NCBI RefSeq assembly: GCF_027107535.1
Contig: NZ_CP114283.1
Location: 4,588,001 to 4,652,000, forward strand
Source of the DNA: Streptomyces aurantiacus
Lineage (GTDB): Bacteria; Actinomycetota; Actinomycetes; Streptomycetales; Streptomycetaceae
Length of the DNA stretch: 64,000 bases
Direction of reading: 5' to 3'
This document shows positions 17,959 to 27,053 of this stretch, piece after piece. The position numbers and the translations under genes were made by a program. The notes below the pieces were generated by a model that did not search any database, was not told where the DNA came from, and was given only the letters and a program-made list of their open reading frames with translations. The number at the start of each line of letters is the position of its first letter. The first letter of the stretch is position 1.

Positions 17959-18366
17959 TCATTGATCGCAGGAAATCTCAGTCAACCATTCAGGGGTGTA
18001 GCACTCAGCAAACGACCACTTCTGGTCCGAGTAGCGGTCATCCGTGCTGTCGGTGTAGACCTCAAGTCTGCTCTGCGGCGTCAGGCGGTAGTACTCGCGA
18101 ATCGGGTCACCCTCCACGGTGGGATACGTGATCTTCAGTTCTGCGCTCTCGCCATTCTTGAGGGCTCGTCGGAGGCAGACGATTTCCCGCATCGCCTGCT
18201 TCTGTATCTCCTCACCCTGAGCCAAGCTCACCGCGCCACAACTTGAAAACTCGGTTCTAGCCTCCCAGCGGTCCTTGACCGGATCGTCCAGCATGCCGCA
18301 GCCTGCAGCCAGCACGGATGTGGCCGCTACTGCGATGATCCGTGCGCGGACCGAAACAACCGCCAC
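17959..18366 (-). CDS. Putative lipoprotein of unknown function
   Basis: About 135 residues from GTG 18366. The N-terminus AVVSVRARIIAVAATSVLAA ends in a lipobox LAAGC, so it is probably a lipid-anchored extracytoplasmic protein. The mature part includes CGAVSLAQGEEIQKQAMREI and ...YYRLTPQSRLEVYTDSTDDR, with four Cys after the lipidated one. It is isolated between gene fragments and an insertion sequence. I do not recognise the family. Confidence 0.6.
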   Translation of the reverse strand: MAVVSVRARIIAVAATSVLAAGCGMLDDPVKDRWEARTEFSSCGAVSLAQGEEIQKQAMREIVCLRRALKNGESAELKITYPTVEGDPIREYYRLTPQSRLEVYTDSTDDRYSDQKWSFAECYTPEWLTEISCDQ

Positions 18367-18540
18367 GAAGCGACGGTGGACCCTGCTCTGGCCAGTCGTC
18401 CGTGCCAGGTGCGCTGGCCGCACCCGCTGCAACTGGTCCGGCACGTCGTTTTCGGCGTACACGAGCAGACCCGTCTTTGCTCTCAAAGCCCCTCCCCAAA
18501 CTCAATGCTTGATCGCAGCCGGACCATACCCGCCGGCACC

Positions 18541-18960
18541 GACTGCTCGACATGGCGCTGCTCGTCGGCGCACCCGACGCCGACGAGCAGCGCGAGGACG
18601 CCGTCACCACCGCCGCGCACCACGTACCCGGACACCCTCGCCGCGGTGGTCGACGCGCTGGACTGGCAGGGCCACCCCGCCCTGCAGAACACCGGCACCG
18701 GCGCCGGCTCGTTCGAGCCGAGCGCGGTGGCGTGGCTGCACCACACGCTGCGCACCACGGAGGCCGACGGCGCGAGTGACGTGCTGACGCTGATCGTGCC
18801 GTGCACCTGCGGGCACGGCTACACCGACATCGTCCTCGACACGGAAGAGGTCCTGCTGGAGGTCCTCGCGGAGCTCCGGCCCACCCACGGCCTGTCCCTG
18901 ACACGACGACCGTACGCCGGACTGCATCAGCGTTCCGGCGGTTGCCCCGCTGGGCTGCTG
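18541..18960 (+). pseudogene. Broken small gene, frameshifted
   Basis: One frame gives MALLVGAPDADEQREDAVTT and AAHHV (18552-18630). The next gives YPDTLAAVVDALDWQGHPAL, SAVAWLHHTLRTTEADGASD and VLTLIVPCTCGHGYTDIVLD, then TEEVLLEVLAELR. Together they read as one protein split by a one-base shift near 18620. The same DExxxDxVTxAAHHV motif appears in the minus-strand fragment at 27054-27242. The CTCGHGYTDI segment suggests a small metal-binding protein, but I do not recognise it. Confidence 0.4.
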
Positions 18961-19106
18961 ATCAGTCGTCGTCATCCCAGCCGTCATCCGTACCCGGGCC
19001 GTCGTTGCGGTCCGCCGCCGCATTAGCCCGCTCATCGAACCCTGACATGGCGGTCGGGCTTTCCGGATCCTGCTCCGCAGCATCGGCGATGCGGTCGGCC
19101 GACTCA

Positions 19107-20228
19107 GAGGTCGTTTTCTTCCAGTGTTTTATCCCGGAATCAGATGTTTGGTCTGCGGTGTCGGGTCGCGCCAGGAGATGGTGTTCTCGCCGGTGAGGCG
19201 GCGGGCCATCAGGTCGGTCATGGCGAGATGGATCATGGCTTCGGAGCGGGCGGGAAGGGTTTCGTAGTCGCGGGCCAGGCGGCGGTGGAGCATGAGCCAT
19301 CCGTAGGTCCGCTCGACCGCCCACCGCTTCGGGATCGGGGTGAAACCCCTGGTCCCGGGTGTGCGGGCGGTGATTTCCATGTCGATGCCGAGGGTGGCGG
19401 CGTGCTCGACGAGGTGCTGGCGGTAGCCGCCGTCGACCCACACCTTGCGGATGCCGGGATGGCCGGCGGCAACCTGGTCGAGGAGCTGAGTGCCGGCCAC
19501 GGAGTCCTGGACACTGGCCGCGGTGACCAGCACCGCCAGCAGCAGGCCGAGCGTGTCGGTCACGATGCTCCGCTTTCGGCCCACGATCTTCTTGCCGGCG
19601 TCGATGCCCTGGCTGGAGGCGTGAACGCTGGAGGAGGTCTTGACGCTCTGAGCGTCGATCACACAGGCCGACGGCTCGGACTCCCGTCCTTCCTTCTGTC
19701 GCGACAGCTGCCTGAGCAGACCGTTGAGCTGGGCGAACACACCTTCCTGCTGCCACTTCGTGAAGTAGCCGTAGACCGTGTTCCAGTGCGGGAAGTCGTG
19801 CGGGAGGCAGCGCCACTGAACCCCGGTCCGGTCCACATACAAGATCGCGTCCATGATGTCGCGCAGATCATGCTCGGGCGGCCGGCCGAAGTCCAGGGCC
19901 CTGCCGCGGCGCTCGAAGCGCCAGGCGGACAACACCGGCTCGACCAACCCCCAGCGGGCATCGGACAGATCACTCGGATACGGACGTCGCGCAGACATGC
20001 TTCCGGCATACCGCTCCGGACCAAGTGCGCCCAGGCGCACATCGGTGACGGCGGAAGCACGCAGAAGAACCGGGCGTCCTGGGATGAGACAGGAACAAGC
20101 CTCATCCCGCACCGCCCGTCACCCCATCCGATTCACAGGCCCCAATCACTCCCGCTGCCCCTTCCGCACCACAGTCCCACGCCCTGGGAACCGGTTTATA
20201 TATGAGCAGTACGGATGAAAACGACCTC
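19107..20228 (-). mobile_element. IS5-like element, copy A
   Basis: 1,122 bp with 13-bp terminal repeats (gaggtcgttttc...) and a TCA target duplication at 19104-19106 and 20229-20231. It is nearly identical (three base differences seen) to copy B at 27487-28608. Its right-hand TCA is shared with the adjoining element at 20232-21353. Confidence 0.92.
19129..19998 (-). CDS. IS5-family transposase, intact (copy A)
   Basis: 289 residues from ATG 19998. It carries the IS5 DUF4096-type N-terminus (RRPYPSDLSDARWGLVEPVL) and the DDE triad in CVIDAQSVKTS, KVWVDGGYRQHL and KRWAVERTYGWLMLHRRLAR. The single open frame is complete, so the element may still be active. Upstream frames that extend past 19998 fall in the terminal leader and are not needed. 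Confidence 0.9.
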   Translation of the reverse strand: MSARRPYPSDLSDARWGLVEPVLSAWRFERRGRALDFGRPPEHDLRDIMDAILYVDRTGVQWRCLPHDFPHWNTVYGYFTKWQQEGVFAQLNGLLRQLSRQKEGRESEPSACVIDAQSVKTSSSVHASSQGIDAGKKIVGRKRSIVTDTLGLLLAVLVTAASVQDSVAGTQLLDQVAAGHPGIRKVWVDGGYRQHLVEHAATLGIDMEITARTPGTRGFTPIPKRWAVERTYGWLMLHRRLARDYETLPARSEAMIHLAMTDLMARRLTGENTISWRDPTPQTKHLIPG

Positions 20229-20231
20229 TCA

Positions 20232-21353
20232 GAGGTTGTTTTCATCTTGAGTGCGGCGCTCCAGGCAGGTTTGTTCTGCCTCTTGGTGTGCTGCTGGTGA
20301 GTCCGTGGTGGCGGTTCCTTTTGGTGAGGCTGGTGGTGTGACGGACGGGGTGGCGGTCTGCGCGTGCCTGTCTCATTCCAGGACGCCCAGGTCTGTCCCG
20401 TGCTTCGACGCGGCAGGATGCACGCCTGGGCGCACGCCCCCGGGCGGCGGTATGCCCAGGTCATGACGGAACGTCGTACGTATCCAAGTGATCTGTCCGA
20501 TGCCCGCTGGGAGTTGATCGAGCCGGTGCTGTCCGCCTGGCGCCTCGAACGCCGCGGCCGGGCCCTGGACTTCGGCCGGCCGCCAAGGCATGACCTGCGC
20601 GAGATCATGAACGCGATCCCGTACGTGGACCGCACCGGCGTGCAGTGGGCCTACCTCCCGCACGACTTCCCGCCCCATCAGAGCGTCTACGGCTACTTCG
20701 CCAGGTGGCAAAAGGACGGTGTCTTCGTCCAGCTCAACGGCCTCTTGAGGGAGTTGGTCCGCCGGCAGGAAGGCCGCCAAGCCACCCCGTCCGCCGGCGT
20801 GATCGACGCACAGAGCGTCAAGACCACCACCAGTGCCCCCTCGCGCAGTCAGGGTATCGACGCGGGCAAAAAGATCGCAGGCCGCAAGCGCAGCATCATC
20901 ACCGACACCCTCGGCCTGCTGCTGGCGGTCTGGTCACCGCGGCCGGCGTCCAGGACTCCACGGCCGGCCGCACCCTCCTGGAACAAGCTGCCGCCGACCA
21001 CCCCGGCCTGCACAAGGTCTGGGTTGACGGCGGCTATCGCAAGCACTTCGTCGAGCACGCAGCTACCCTCGGCATCGACCTCGAAATCGTCCAACGCGCC
21101 CCAGGGGTCAAGGGATTCACTCCCATCCCGAAACGGTGGGCAGTGGAGCGGACCTACGGCTGGCTGATGCTCCACCGCCGCCTGGCCCGCGACTACGAAA
21201 CCCACCCACACCGCTCCGAAGCCATGATCCACCTCGCGATGACCGACCTGATGGCCCGCCGCCTCACCGGCGAGAACACCATCTCCTGGCGAGACCCGAC
21301 ACCAGCGCATCAAAGCCGCATCCAGGGATGAAACAACAGGATGAAACGACCTC
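20232..21353 (+). mobile_element. IS5-like element, related but distinct
   Basis: 1,122 bp in the opposite orientation to copy A, with ends gaggttgttttcatc and ggatgaaacgacctc. It is flanked by TCA at 20229-20231 (shared with copy A) and 21354-21356. Confidence 0.88.
20463..21331 (+). pseudogene. IS5-family transposase, one-base frameshift
   Basis: Starts ATG 20463 (TERRTYPSDLSDARWELIEP) and runs to LGLLLAVW near 20930. There a C appears to be missing compared with LGLLLAVLVTAAS in the copy A protein. The other frame continues LVTAAGVQDSTAGRTLLEQA and VWVDGGYRKHF, AVERTYGWLMLHRR to 21331. The DDE residues are intact, but the enzyme is split. Confidence 0.88.
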
Positions 21354-21476
21354 TCAGATCTGGAGCACCCGGCCCACCGACGGCAGGGACGACCGTCGGG
21401 CCGAACCGGTACTTTCTCGGTGTGGTCGGCGTCGTCGCCGTGGAACACACAGGCCGCGCACGCCCGGGATCTGCCT

Positions 21477-22502
21477 TCAGGGGGGCGGGGCGGACGTTCC
21501 CCGGACGACGAGACGGGGGGTGATGACTTGTTCCCCGGCGGGGATCTCCGCACCCTCCAGGCGTGCGACGGCCCGGCTTACGGCGAGCCCGGCGAGGCGT
21601 GCGATGTCCTGTCCGACGGTGGTGAGGTCGATGTGGGCCAGGCGGGCCAGATGGCTGTCGTCGAACCCGACGACGGAGATGTCGCCGGGGACCGCGACGC
21701 CGGAGCGGAGGAAGAGGTCGAGTACGCCGGTCGCGCAGCGGTCGTTGAAGGCCAGTACGGCGGTGGGGCGCGGACGGGTGGCCGACAGGGTTCGGGCGGC
21801 CTCGGCGCCTTCCTCCTCAGTGAGACCGCCGGGGAGAATGCGGATGAGTTCGCCCAGGCCGTGGCGGTTCATGGCGGTGCGGTAGCCGCGGCGCCGGTCG
21901 GCTGCGCCCGGTGCCCGGCCGCCGTCGATGTGGGCGATGTCGCGGTGGCCCAGAGCGACGAGGTGGTCCACCGCCTGGCCGGCTCCCTCGTCGTCGGCGG
22001 TCCGTACGACCTCCAGGCCCGGGACGGACGGCCGCAGCCGGCGGGCCACGGAGACGACCGGCAGTTGCCCGGCGAGTTCCGCCAGCCGCGCGGCGGGGGC
22101 CTGCGGGCCGAGCAGGATCAGCGCCTCGCAGCGGTCGTCGAGCAGTGTCTCGACGGCGCGCTGCTCGCCGCGTCCGGCGGCCACGGCACTCAGCGCGATC
22201 TGGTACCCGGCCGGTTCGGCCGCCGCGTAGATGCCCTCCACCAGGTCGGAGTGGAACGGATGCTGGAGGCCGAACTGCACCCCGAGCAGATGGGAGCGGT
22301 GGCTGCGGAGCAGCCGGGCCCGGGCGTCGGGTCGGTAACCGATCTCCCGCGCGGCCTGAAGGACGCGCTCGCGGGTGGCCTGGCCGGCCCCTTTCGCGCC
22401 GCGCATCACGATGGAGACCAGCGCTGTGGACACCCCTGCCCGCGACGCCACGTCGGCGAGCGTCGGTCGCTTTCCGTTGGGGACCGCTGGGGTCGCCGGC
22501 AA
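21477..22502 (-). CDS. LacI family transcriptional repressor
   Basis: 341 residues from TTG 22502 (AGGGAGG five bases upstream). The N-terminal LacI helix-turn-helix is clear (PTLADVASRAGVSTALVSIV, then the hinge helix region RVLQAAREIGYRPD). It is followed by a periplasmic-binding-like ligand domain (LGVQFGLQHPFHSDLVEGIY, AVLAFNDRCATGVLDLFLRS, ISVVGFDDSHLARLAHIDLT). It is divergent from the isomerase/dehydrogenase pair, with three operator-like palindromes between them. It most likely represses that operon until a sugar or inositol-type ligand binds. Confidence 0.92.
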   Translation of the reverse strand: MPATPAVPNGKRPTLADVASRAGVSTALVSIVMRGAKGAGQATRERVLQAAREIGYRPDARARLLRSHRSHLLGVQFGLQHPFHSDLVEGIYAAAEPAGYQIALSAVAAGRGEQRAVETLLDDRCEALILLGPQAPAARLAELAGQLPVVSVARRLRPSVPGLEVVRTADDEGAGQAVDHLVALGHRDIAHIDGGRAPGAADRRRGYRTAMNRHGLGELIRILPGGLTEEEGAEAARTLSATRPRPTAVLAFNDRCATGVLDLFLRSGVAVPGDISVVGFDDSHLARLAHIDLTTVGQDIARLAGLAVSRAVARLEGAEIPAGEQVITPRLVVRGTSAPPP

Positions 22503-22544
22503 CCTGTCCTCCCTGGTCGGGGTCGTCTCCTGCAGAGTCGACTA

Positions 22545-22654
22545 TAGAACGTTCTAGCTTTCGCACGCCACCGGAGCCTTGACAGGGGAGGGCAGCAGCT
22601 GGCGTACTGCTGCTCCACGGAGTTCTAGAACGTTCTAGTTCCTTGAACGTTCTA
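22545..22654. promoter_or_regulatory. Three LacI-type operators
   Basis: Perfect palindromes tagaacgttcta at 22545-22556 and ctagaacgttctag at 22625-22638, and an imperfect third copy ttgaacgttcta at 22643-22654. The first is close to the lacI-type gene start and the other two lie just upstream of the isomerase gene. The layout suggests autoregulation and repression of the divergent operon, possibly with looping between sites about 80-100 bp apart. Confidence 0.85.
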
Positions 22655-22684
22655 GCCCGAAGTCGCGGAGAGAGGTACGTGGCG

Positions 22685-23467
22685 ATGTACACACTGGCGG
22701 CCTGCGCCGAGATGGTCTTCCTGGAACTGCCGATCGACGAGCGGGCACGGCGCATCCACGATGCCGGTTTCCAGGTCGAGATCTGGGACTGGACCCGGCA
22801 CGACCTTGCCGCTCTGGCCCGGACCCCGGCCAACTTCTCCTCCATGACCGGTTACATCCGCGGCAGTCTGACCGACGAGGAGGGTGCGGCCGAACTCCTG
22901 AGCACCGCCGAGGAGTCACTCAAGGCGGCCGAGCAACTGGGCTGCCCTCGCCTGAACCTGCACGGCACCGGACTGGATGGCCAGGGCCTGCCGGTGGTGC
23001 CGGTGAGCGGTGAGGTCACCGGTGAGATGTGGATCGCCGCCCACCGCACGCTCACCCGCCTCGCCGAGCTGGGCGAGAGCGCCGGGGTCGTCTTCACCCT
23101 GGAGAACCTCAACACCGCCGTCGACCACCCCGGGGTGCCGTTCGCGACGGCCGCCGACACCCTGGCCCTGGTCGCGGCCGTGGACCGGCCCGGGCTGCGG
23201 ATGAATCTGGACCTCTACCACGCCCAGATCGGCGAGGGGAATCTGATCGAGCTGGTCCGCAGGGCCCATGCCCTGGGCCTGATCGGCGAGATCCAGGTGG
23301 CCGACGTCCCCGGCCGCCGCGAACCCGGAACCGGGGAGATCAACTACCCCGCCGTCGCCCGCGCCCTGGTGGGCCTCGGCTACGAGGGCACGGTGGCGAT
23401 GGAGGCGTGGGCCTCCGGCGACAGCGAGCTCGCTTTGGAGCGCTTCCGCTCCGCCTTCACCGTCTGA
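22685..23467 (+). CDS. Hydroxypyruvate isomerase-like TIM-barrel enzyme
   Basis: 260 residues from ATG 22685 (GAGAGG site). The xylose-isomerase-like TIM barrel shows the metal-ligand Glu in FTLENLNTAVDHPGVPF, the NLDLYHAQIGEGNLIELVRR strand with Asp and His, and IQVADVPGRREPGTGEINYP. This is the signature of hydroxypyruvate isomerases and 2-keto-myo-inositol isomerase relatives. With the inositol-dehydrogenase-like neighbour it probably converts a keto-sugar or keto-acid in sugar or inositol catabolism. The exact substrate cannot be read from the sequence. Confidence 0.85.
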   Translation: MYTLAACAEMVFLELPIDERARRIHDAGFQVEIWDWTRHDLAALARTPANFSSMTGYIRGSLTDEEGAAELLSTAEESLKAAEQLGCPRLNLHGTGLDGQGLPVVPVSGEVTGEMWIAAHRTLTRLAELGESAGVVFTLENLNTAVDHPGVPFATAADTLALVAAVDRPGLRMNLDLYHAQIGEGNLIELVRRAHALGLIGEIQVADVPGRREPGTGEINYPAVARALVGLGYEGTVAMEAWASGDSELALERFRSAFTV

Positions 23468-23517
23468 CTGTTTCCACTGCCTGTACCTACCCTGACGACG
23501 ACGTACGGAGCACCCGC

Positions 23518-24543
23518 ATGACCACCCAGCAGCCTCTCGCCGTCGGCCTCCTCGGCGCCGGACGGATGGGTTCGTTCCACGCCGAGACCCTCGCCCACCG
23601 CCTCCCGGGCGTCCGGCTCGTCGCCATCGCCGACCCCACCCCGGGCGCCGCGCGGAGCCTGGGCGACCGGCTCGGCTGCTCCACCGCCTACACGGACATC
23701 GGTGAACTGCTCGCCGACCCGCACATCGACGCGGTGGTGATCGCCACCCCGGCCCGTACCCACGCCGACCTGGTCGAGGCGGCCGCCAAAGCGGGCAAGG
23801 CGGTCTACTGCGAGAAGCCGATGGCGGTCACCCTCGCCGAGGCCGACCGCGCCATCGCGGCCGCCGCGGATGCGGGCGTGCTCCTCCAGGTGGGCTTCAA
23901 CCGCCGCTACGACGCGGGCTTCAGGGCCGCCCACGAGAAGATCGCCGCCGGCGCCATCGGCACACCGCAGCTGTTGCGCTCGCTCACCCGCGACCCCGCT
24001 CTGGCCGACCCGGCCCGCATACCGCCGTGGACGATCTTCCTGGAGACCCTCATCCATGACTTCGACGTCCTGCGCCACCTCAATCCCGGTGCCGAACCCG
24101 TCGAGGTCTTCGCCATGGCGGACGCCCTGATCCGCCCCGACTTCAAGGACCGCGGCCTGCTCGACACCGCCGTCGTCACCGTCCGCTTCGACAACGGCGC
24201 CCTCGCCACCGCGGAGGCCAGCTTCCAGGCCGTCTACGGCTACGACGTACGCGCCGAGGTCCTCGGCGCGGCCGGGATGCTCACCATGGGCGACGTCCGC
24301 CGCACCCACCTGACCGCATACGGCCCGGACGGCGTCGCCGCCGAGTGCGTCACCTACGACCAGCACCTCTTCCACGACGCCTATGTGGCCGAACTCGCCG
24401 ACTTCACCGACAGCGTCCGCACCGAGCGCACCCCCTCCGCCACCGGCGAGGACGCACGCGCTGCCCTGGCCATCGCCCTCGCCGCCGTCCAGTCCGTCAC
24501 CACCGGCGGTCCCGTCCGCGTCGACAAGCTCCAAGACCTGTGA
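23518..24543 (+). CDS. Gfo/Idh/MocA oxidoreductase, inositol 2-dehydrogenase-like
   Basis: 341 residues from ATG 23518. NAD(P)-binding Rossmann motif VGLLGAGRMGSFHAETLAHR at residues 8-27, then the family signature VYCEKPMAVTLAEADRAIAA with catalytic Lys. The C-terminal sheet domain includes LQVGFNRRYDAGFRAAHEKI and FLETLIHDFDVLRHLNPGAE with the conserved HDFD. It is most like myo-inositol 2-dehydrogenase (IolG). It forms a two-gene operon with the isomerase and ends before the hairpin at 24623-24656. Confidence 0.88.
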   Translation: MTTQQPLAVGLLGAGRMGSFHAETLAHRLPGVRLVAIADPTPGAARSLGDRLGCSTAYTDIGELLADPHIDAVVIATPARTHADLVEAAAKAGKAVYCEKPMAVTLAEADRAIAAAADAGVLLQVGFNRRYDAGFRAAHEKIAAGAIGTPQLLRSLTRDPALADPARIPPWTIFLETLIHDFDVLRHLNPGAEPVEVFAMADALIRPDFKDRGLLDTAVVTVRFDNGALATAEASFQAVYGYDVRAEVLGAAGMLTMGDVRRTHLTAYGPDGVAAECVTYDQHLFHDAYVAELADFTDSVRTERTPSATGEDARAALAIALAAVQSVTTGGPVRVDKLQDL

Positions 24544-24622
24544 AGCACGGGTCTTCGGCCGCAGCGCGGACCCCAGCGCCGTGTGACAAGTACGGGGTGA
24601 CGGCCAGGTCAGTCCAACATGC

Positions 24623-24656
24623 GACACCCCCGCTGCTCGAGTGCGGCGGGGGTGTC
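24623..24656 (+). terminator. Terminator hairpin
   Basis: Arms gacacccccgc and gcgggggtgtc (with one bulged base) around tgctcgagt, 80 bases after the dehydrogenase stop. It is a strong GC stem without a long T-run, as is usual in Streptomyces. Confidence 0.85.
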
Positions 24657-25260
24657 GGTGACTAGTAGACGTCTGAAGAGGGATGAGCCGACGGACAGGG
24701 CAACGACGGAGGCGATCAGTCCACCGACACCGACGGGTGCGGCGATCGGTGCGAGTGGGCCAGCCGCCCTTCATGGTCCTGACATGGCCATGAACAACGG
24801 ACAATGACAAACCCTGTCCGTAACTTCGGCTCCGCGGCCGGCCGCGGCGGCAGAGCAGGGCTGCGCACTGTTTCGGTGAGCATCGGCTCCGGCAAGGTCC
24901 ACATCACAGTCGATGCCTTCCACCCGGGCCGTGCGCCATCCGAGTGAGCGTGTACGCCACCCTGTTGCCGATGGGCCGCTACCCCGACCATGACCTCGAC
25001 CACAGCCCCGACCACGGCAGACAACTCACGGCGCCAAACCGTCAAGCGGCGACGGCCAGCGTGGTGGGGAAGGCGGTGTGTTCGTCGAACAGGCGGTGGT
25101 TCTTGAGAGGGTGGTGGAGCTGGCCAAGCATGCGGTTGCTCGTCGGTGGAAAGGTCGGCGTGGCCGCAGATTTGCTGAAGGCATCCAAAACGATGAGCCG
25201 AGGCGTCAACCTCTCTTGCTGGGGAATGGGCGTCGGGGCAGGTTTCGTCATGTAGGGAGA
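24657..25260. other. Gene-poor stretch
   Basis: No supported gene. The frames here lack starts and sensible composition. It is likely debris from rearrangement, since broken genes follow immediately. Confidence 0.45.
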
Positions 25261-25264
25261 AGTG

Positions 25265-25700
25265 ATGGTTTCGCTCAGCGAGCCATCACCATCGAACTCG
25301 ACTTGCGCGGAGCCCAGTTCGCGCAATGCAGCAACCTGCACCCGACCGACCTGCGTGCCCTGATCTGCCTGCTGGATGCCGCTCGGGCGCACACGCCCGC
25401 GACGCCCGGCTGGCTCGGGCGGTAGCTCGGCCTGAACTCCGCGGGCACCACGGCCCTTGTCGACCGGCTCGAGAGGCTCGGCCACGTGCAGCGCACACGC
25501 GACAGCCGTGACCGACGCCGTGTGCTGCTCGAGGTTGATGAACGGGCAGTCACCCTCGGACAGTCGTTCTTCGGACCACTGATCACGGAGGTCGTTGCTG
25601 CCACGCGGACCCACTCCGACGTGGAGCTGGCAACAATCCAGCGCTTTCTGCTGAACGTGCACGAGCCGTTGCCGCACAGCGAGGCCCTTCGAGCACCCGA
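25265..25700 (+). pseudogene. MarR family regulator, interrupted by a stop
   Basis: One frame reads FAQCSNLHPTDLRALICLLD ... TPGWLGR, then TAG at 25423, then LGLNSAGTTALVDRLERLGH, VQRTRDSRDRRRVLLEVDER and AVTLGQSFF. These are the MarR helix-turn-helix (TTALVDRLERLGHV) and its wing (RDSRDRRR). The premature stop and the lack of a credible start mark it as inactive. Confidence 0.6.
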
Positions 25701-25736
25701 AGTCCCGTGCCGCAGAAGAAGCGAGGACCTCAATGA

Positions 25737-25850
25737 TCTGTCGGTGACGGCAGACCTCGAGACCCTCTTGACCGCACTGTATGTGGAGCCCGACGACGAG
25801 ATCGGAGGGATCCCATGGATGGGGCGACCACCTAGAGGGGCAGGTCCTCG
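25737..25850 (+). pseudogene. N-terminal remnant of an IS982-like transposase
   Basis: The frame SVTADLETLLTALYVEPDDE then GGIPWMGRPPR resembles the start of Streptomyces IS982-type transposases (T-x-L-x-T-L-L-T-A-L-Y-V, then GRPPxLSD). No catalytic part follows. Confidence 0.45.
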
Positions 25851-26086
25851 CGCAGGCCTTCATGCAGGACGGTGCGGTAGAGCCCCGTGCGCTGGCGCGG
25901 CTTGTCGAGGTCGTAGGCGGTCATACCCGACCACGCCACATGCACGGGCAGCTCGATCATGCCGGTCAGCGGCCCGTGCAGGTCTTCCAGGGTGGTGGGC
26001 AGACGCCGCCGGACCTTTTCCTGGTGGAGCGCAAGATCCTCCGCCACGTCCGACCCGGGCAAAGAGGACTGCCGACTGACTGCCAT
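25832..26086 (-). pseudogene. Truncated hypothetical protein
   Basis: 84 codons from the start at 26086: SLPGSDVAEDLALHQEKVRR, RLPTTLEDLHGPLTGMIELP and VHVAWSGMTAYDLDKPRQRT, then GLYRTVLHEGLREDLPL. It reads as genuine protein of a conserved actinomycete hypothetical family that normally runs to about 110-120 residues. The C-terminus is cut where the IS982-like remnant begins. Confidence 0.5.
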
Positions 26087-26249
26087 GCCTCATTGTGGCC
26101 GCCCGCGCAGGGTGGGGGCGGTGGTTGTCCGGGGCTGTTTGGAGAGTGTGACGTCGGCGGGGGAGAGGTCGGGGTGCCGCCAGGACTGCCGGCGCGGCAG
26201 GTAGGTCCCCGTCCGTCCGTTCGCTAGTCGCTGATACCGCTGGCTAGCT

Positions 26250-26262
26250 ATAGTGGTGGGTA
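26250..26262 (+). promoter_or_regulatory. Promoter -10 element at the toxin-antitoxin start
   Basis: TATAGT at 26250-26255 lies only seven bases before the antitoxin ATG (26262), so the transcript may be leaderless. An overlapping gctagctatag partial palindrome could be the autoregulatory operator of the ribbon-helix-helix antitoxin. Confidence 0.5.
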
Positions 26263-26525
26263 TGGCGAAGCAGACGAACATCAGGCTGGACGACGCTGTC
26301 AAGGCGGCTGCCGAGGACCGGGCCAAGCGCCGGGGTCTGAGCCTGCAGGGATACGTTGCCGACTTGATCAAGGCCGATGTGGACCAGACACGTGCCGCCT
26401 TCATGGCCGGCGCTACGACGTTCCTGGCCGGGTACGCGGACGCGTTCGAGGCGGAGGTCGGTGAGGACCGGTACCCCGGTCTTCCGGAGGGACTGACGGA
26501 GAGCGCGCCGAGGGACGCCGCGTGA
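26262..26525 (+). CDS. Ribbon-helix-helix antitoxin-like protein
   Basis: 87 residues from ATG 26262. The N-terminus KQTNIRLDDAVKAAAEDRAK followed by RRGLSLQGYVADLIKADVDQ is a ribbon-helix-helix (Arc/MetJ-type) DNA-binding fold. A C-terminal tail of about 35 acidic residues would wrap the toxin. The last bases overlap the toxin start (GTGA), which indicates a translationally coupled toxin-antitoxin operon. The antitoxin probably represses its own promoter. Confidence 0.75.
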   Translation: MAKQTNIRLDDAVKAAAEDRAKRRGLSLQGYVADLIKADVDQTRAAFMAGATTFLAGYADAFEAEVGEDRYPGLPEGLTESAPRDAA

Positions 26526-26887
26526 ATCTCCGTGTCGATCTCGCCTGGATCCTGGCGGTGGCGCAGCAGATCCCGGGCGATCCCCAGGTCGTCGACTACG
26601 GCGTACCGGTGGCAGCGGAAGCGCGTCATCGCGCGGAGGTCCTGGACCGTGAGGTTTATCCCGAACCACATCACAAGGCCGCGGCGCTGTTGTGCGAGCT
26701 TGCGAGGAACCCCAGCCTGGAGGTGAGGAATCTGCTGTTCGCCGCCACAGTGGCTGCGGCCTACCTCTCGGCGTGCGGCCTCGCGGTGAGCCCCGGTTTG
26801 GACACTGTTCTTCCCTTGGCGCGCGCGGCCCGGGACGGGCTCCCGGTGCGGGAGGTCGCCGCTCAGATCAAGACCTGGACGAGCTGA
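26522..26887 (+). CDS. Fic/Doc-family toxin-like component
   Basis: 121 residues from GTG 26522. It follows the pattern of Streptomyces proteins annotated as the toxin of a Fic/Doc pair: NLRVDLAWILAVAQQIPGDP at the start, an AEARHRAEVLDREVYPEPHH middle, and an AALLCELARNPSLEVRNLLF helix then AATVAAAYLSACGL. The true Fic motif HPFxxGNGR is not intact: the ..RNLLFAATVAAAYL stretch replaces it. AMP or phosphate transfer is therefore doubtful and the activity is unproven. Confidence 0.65.
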   Translation: MNLRVDLAWILAVAQQIPGDPQVVDYGVPVAAEARHRAEVLDREVYPEPHHKAAALLCELARNPSLEVRNLLFAATVAAAYLSACGLAVSPGLDTVLPLARAARDGLPVREVAAQIKTWTS

Positions 26888-27053
26888 TCCAGCAGGCCCT
26901 TCCCACCGTGCCGTGCCGTGTCAGGATTCCGGGTCGTCAGCGAGCGGCGGTCGGTCCAGTCGGAACAGTGAGGTGTTCTGCCAGGCCCAGCAGGCTCAGC
27001 AGGGCCGTCATGGCCGGCGGCGGTCTGCGGAGCCGGGCAGCCGTGCCAGTCCG

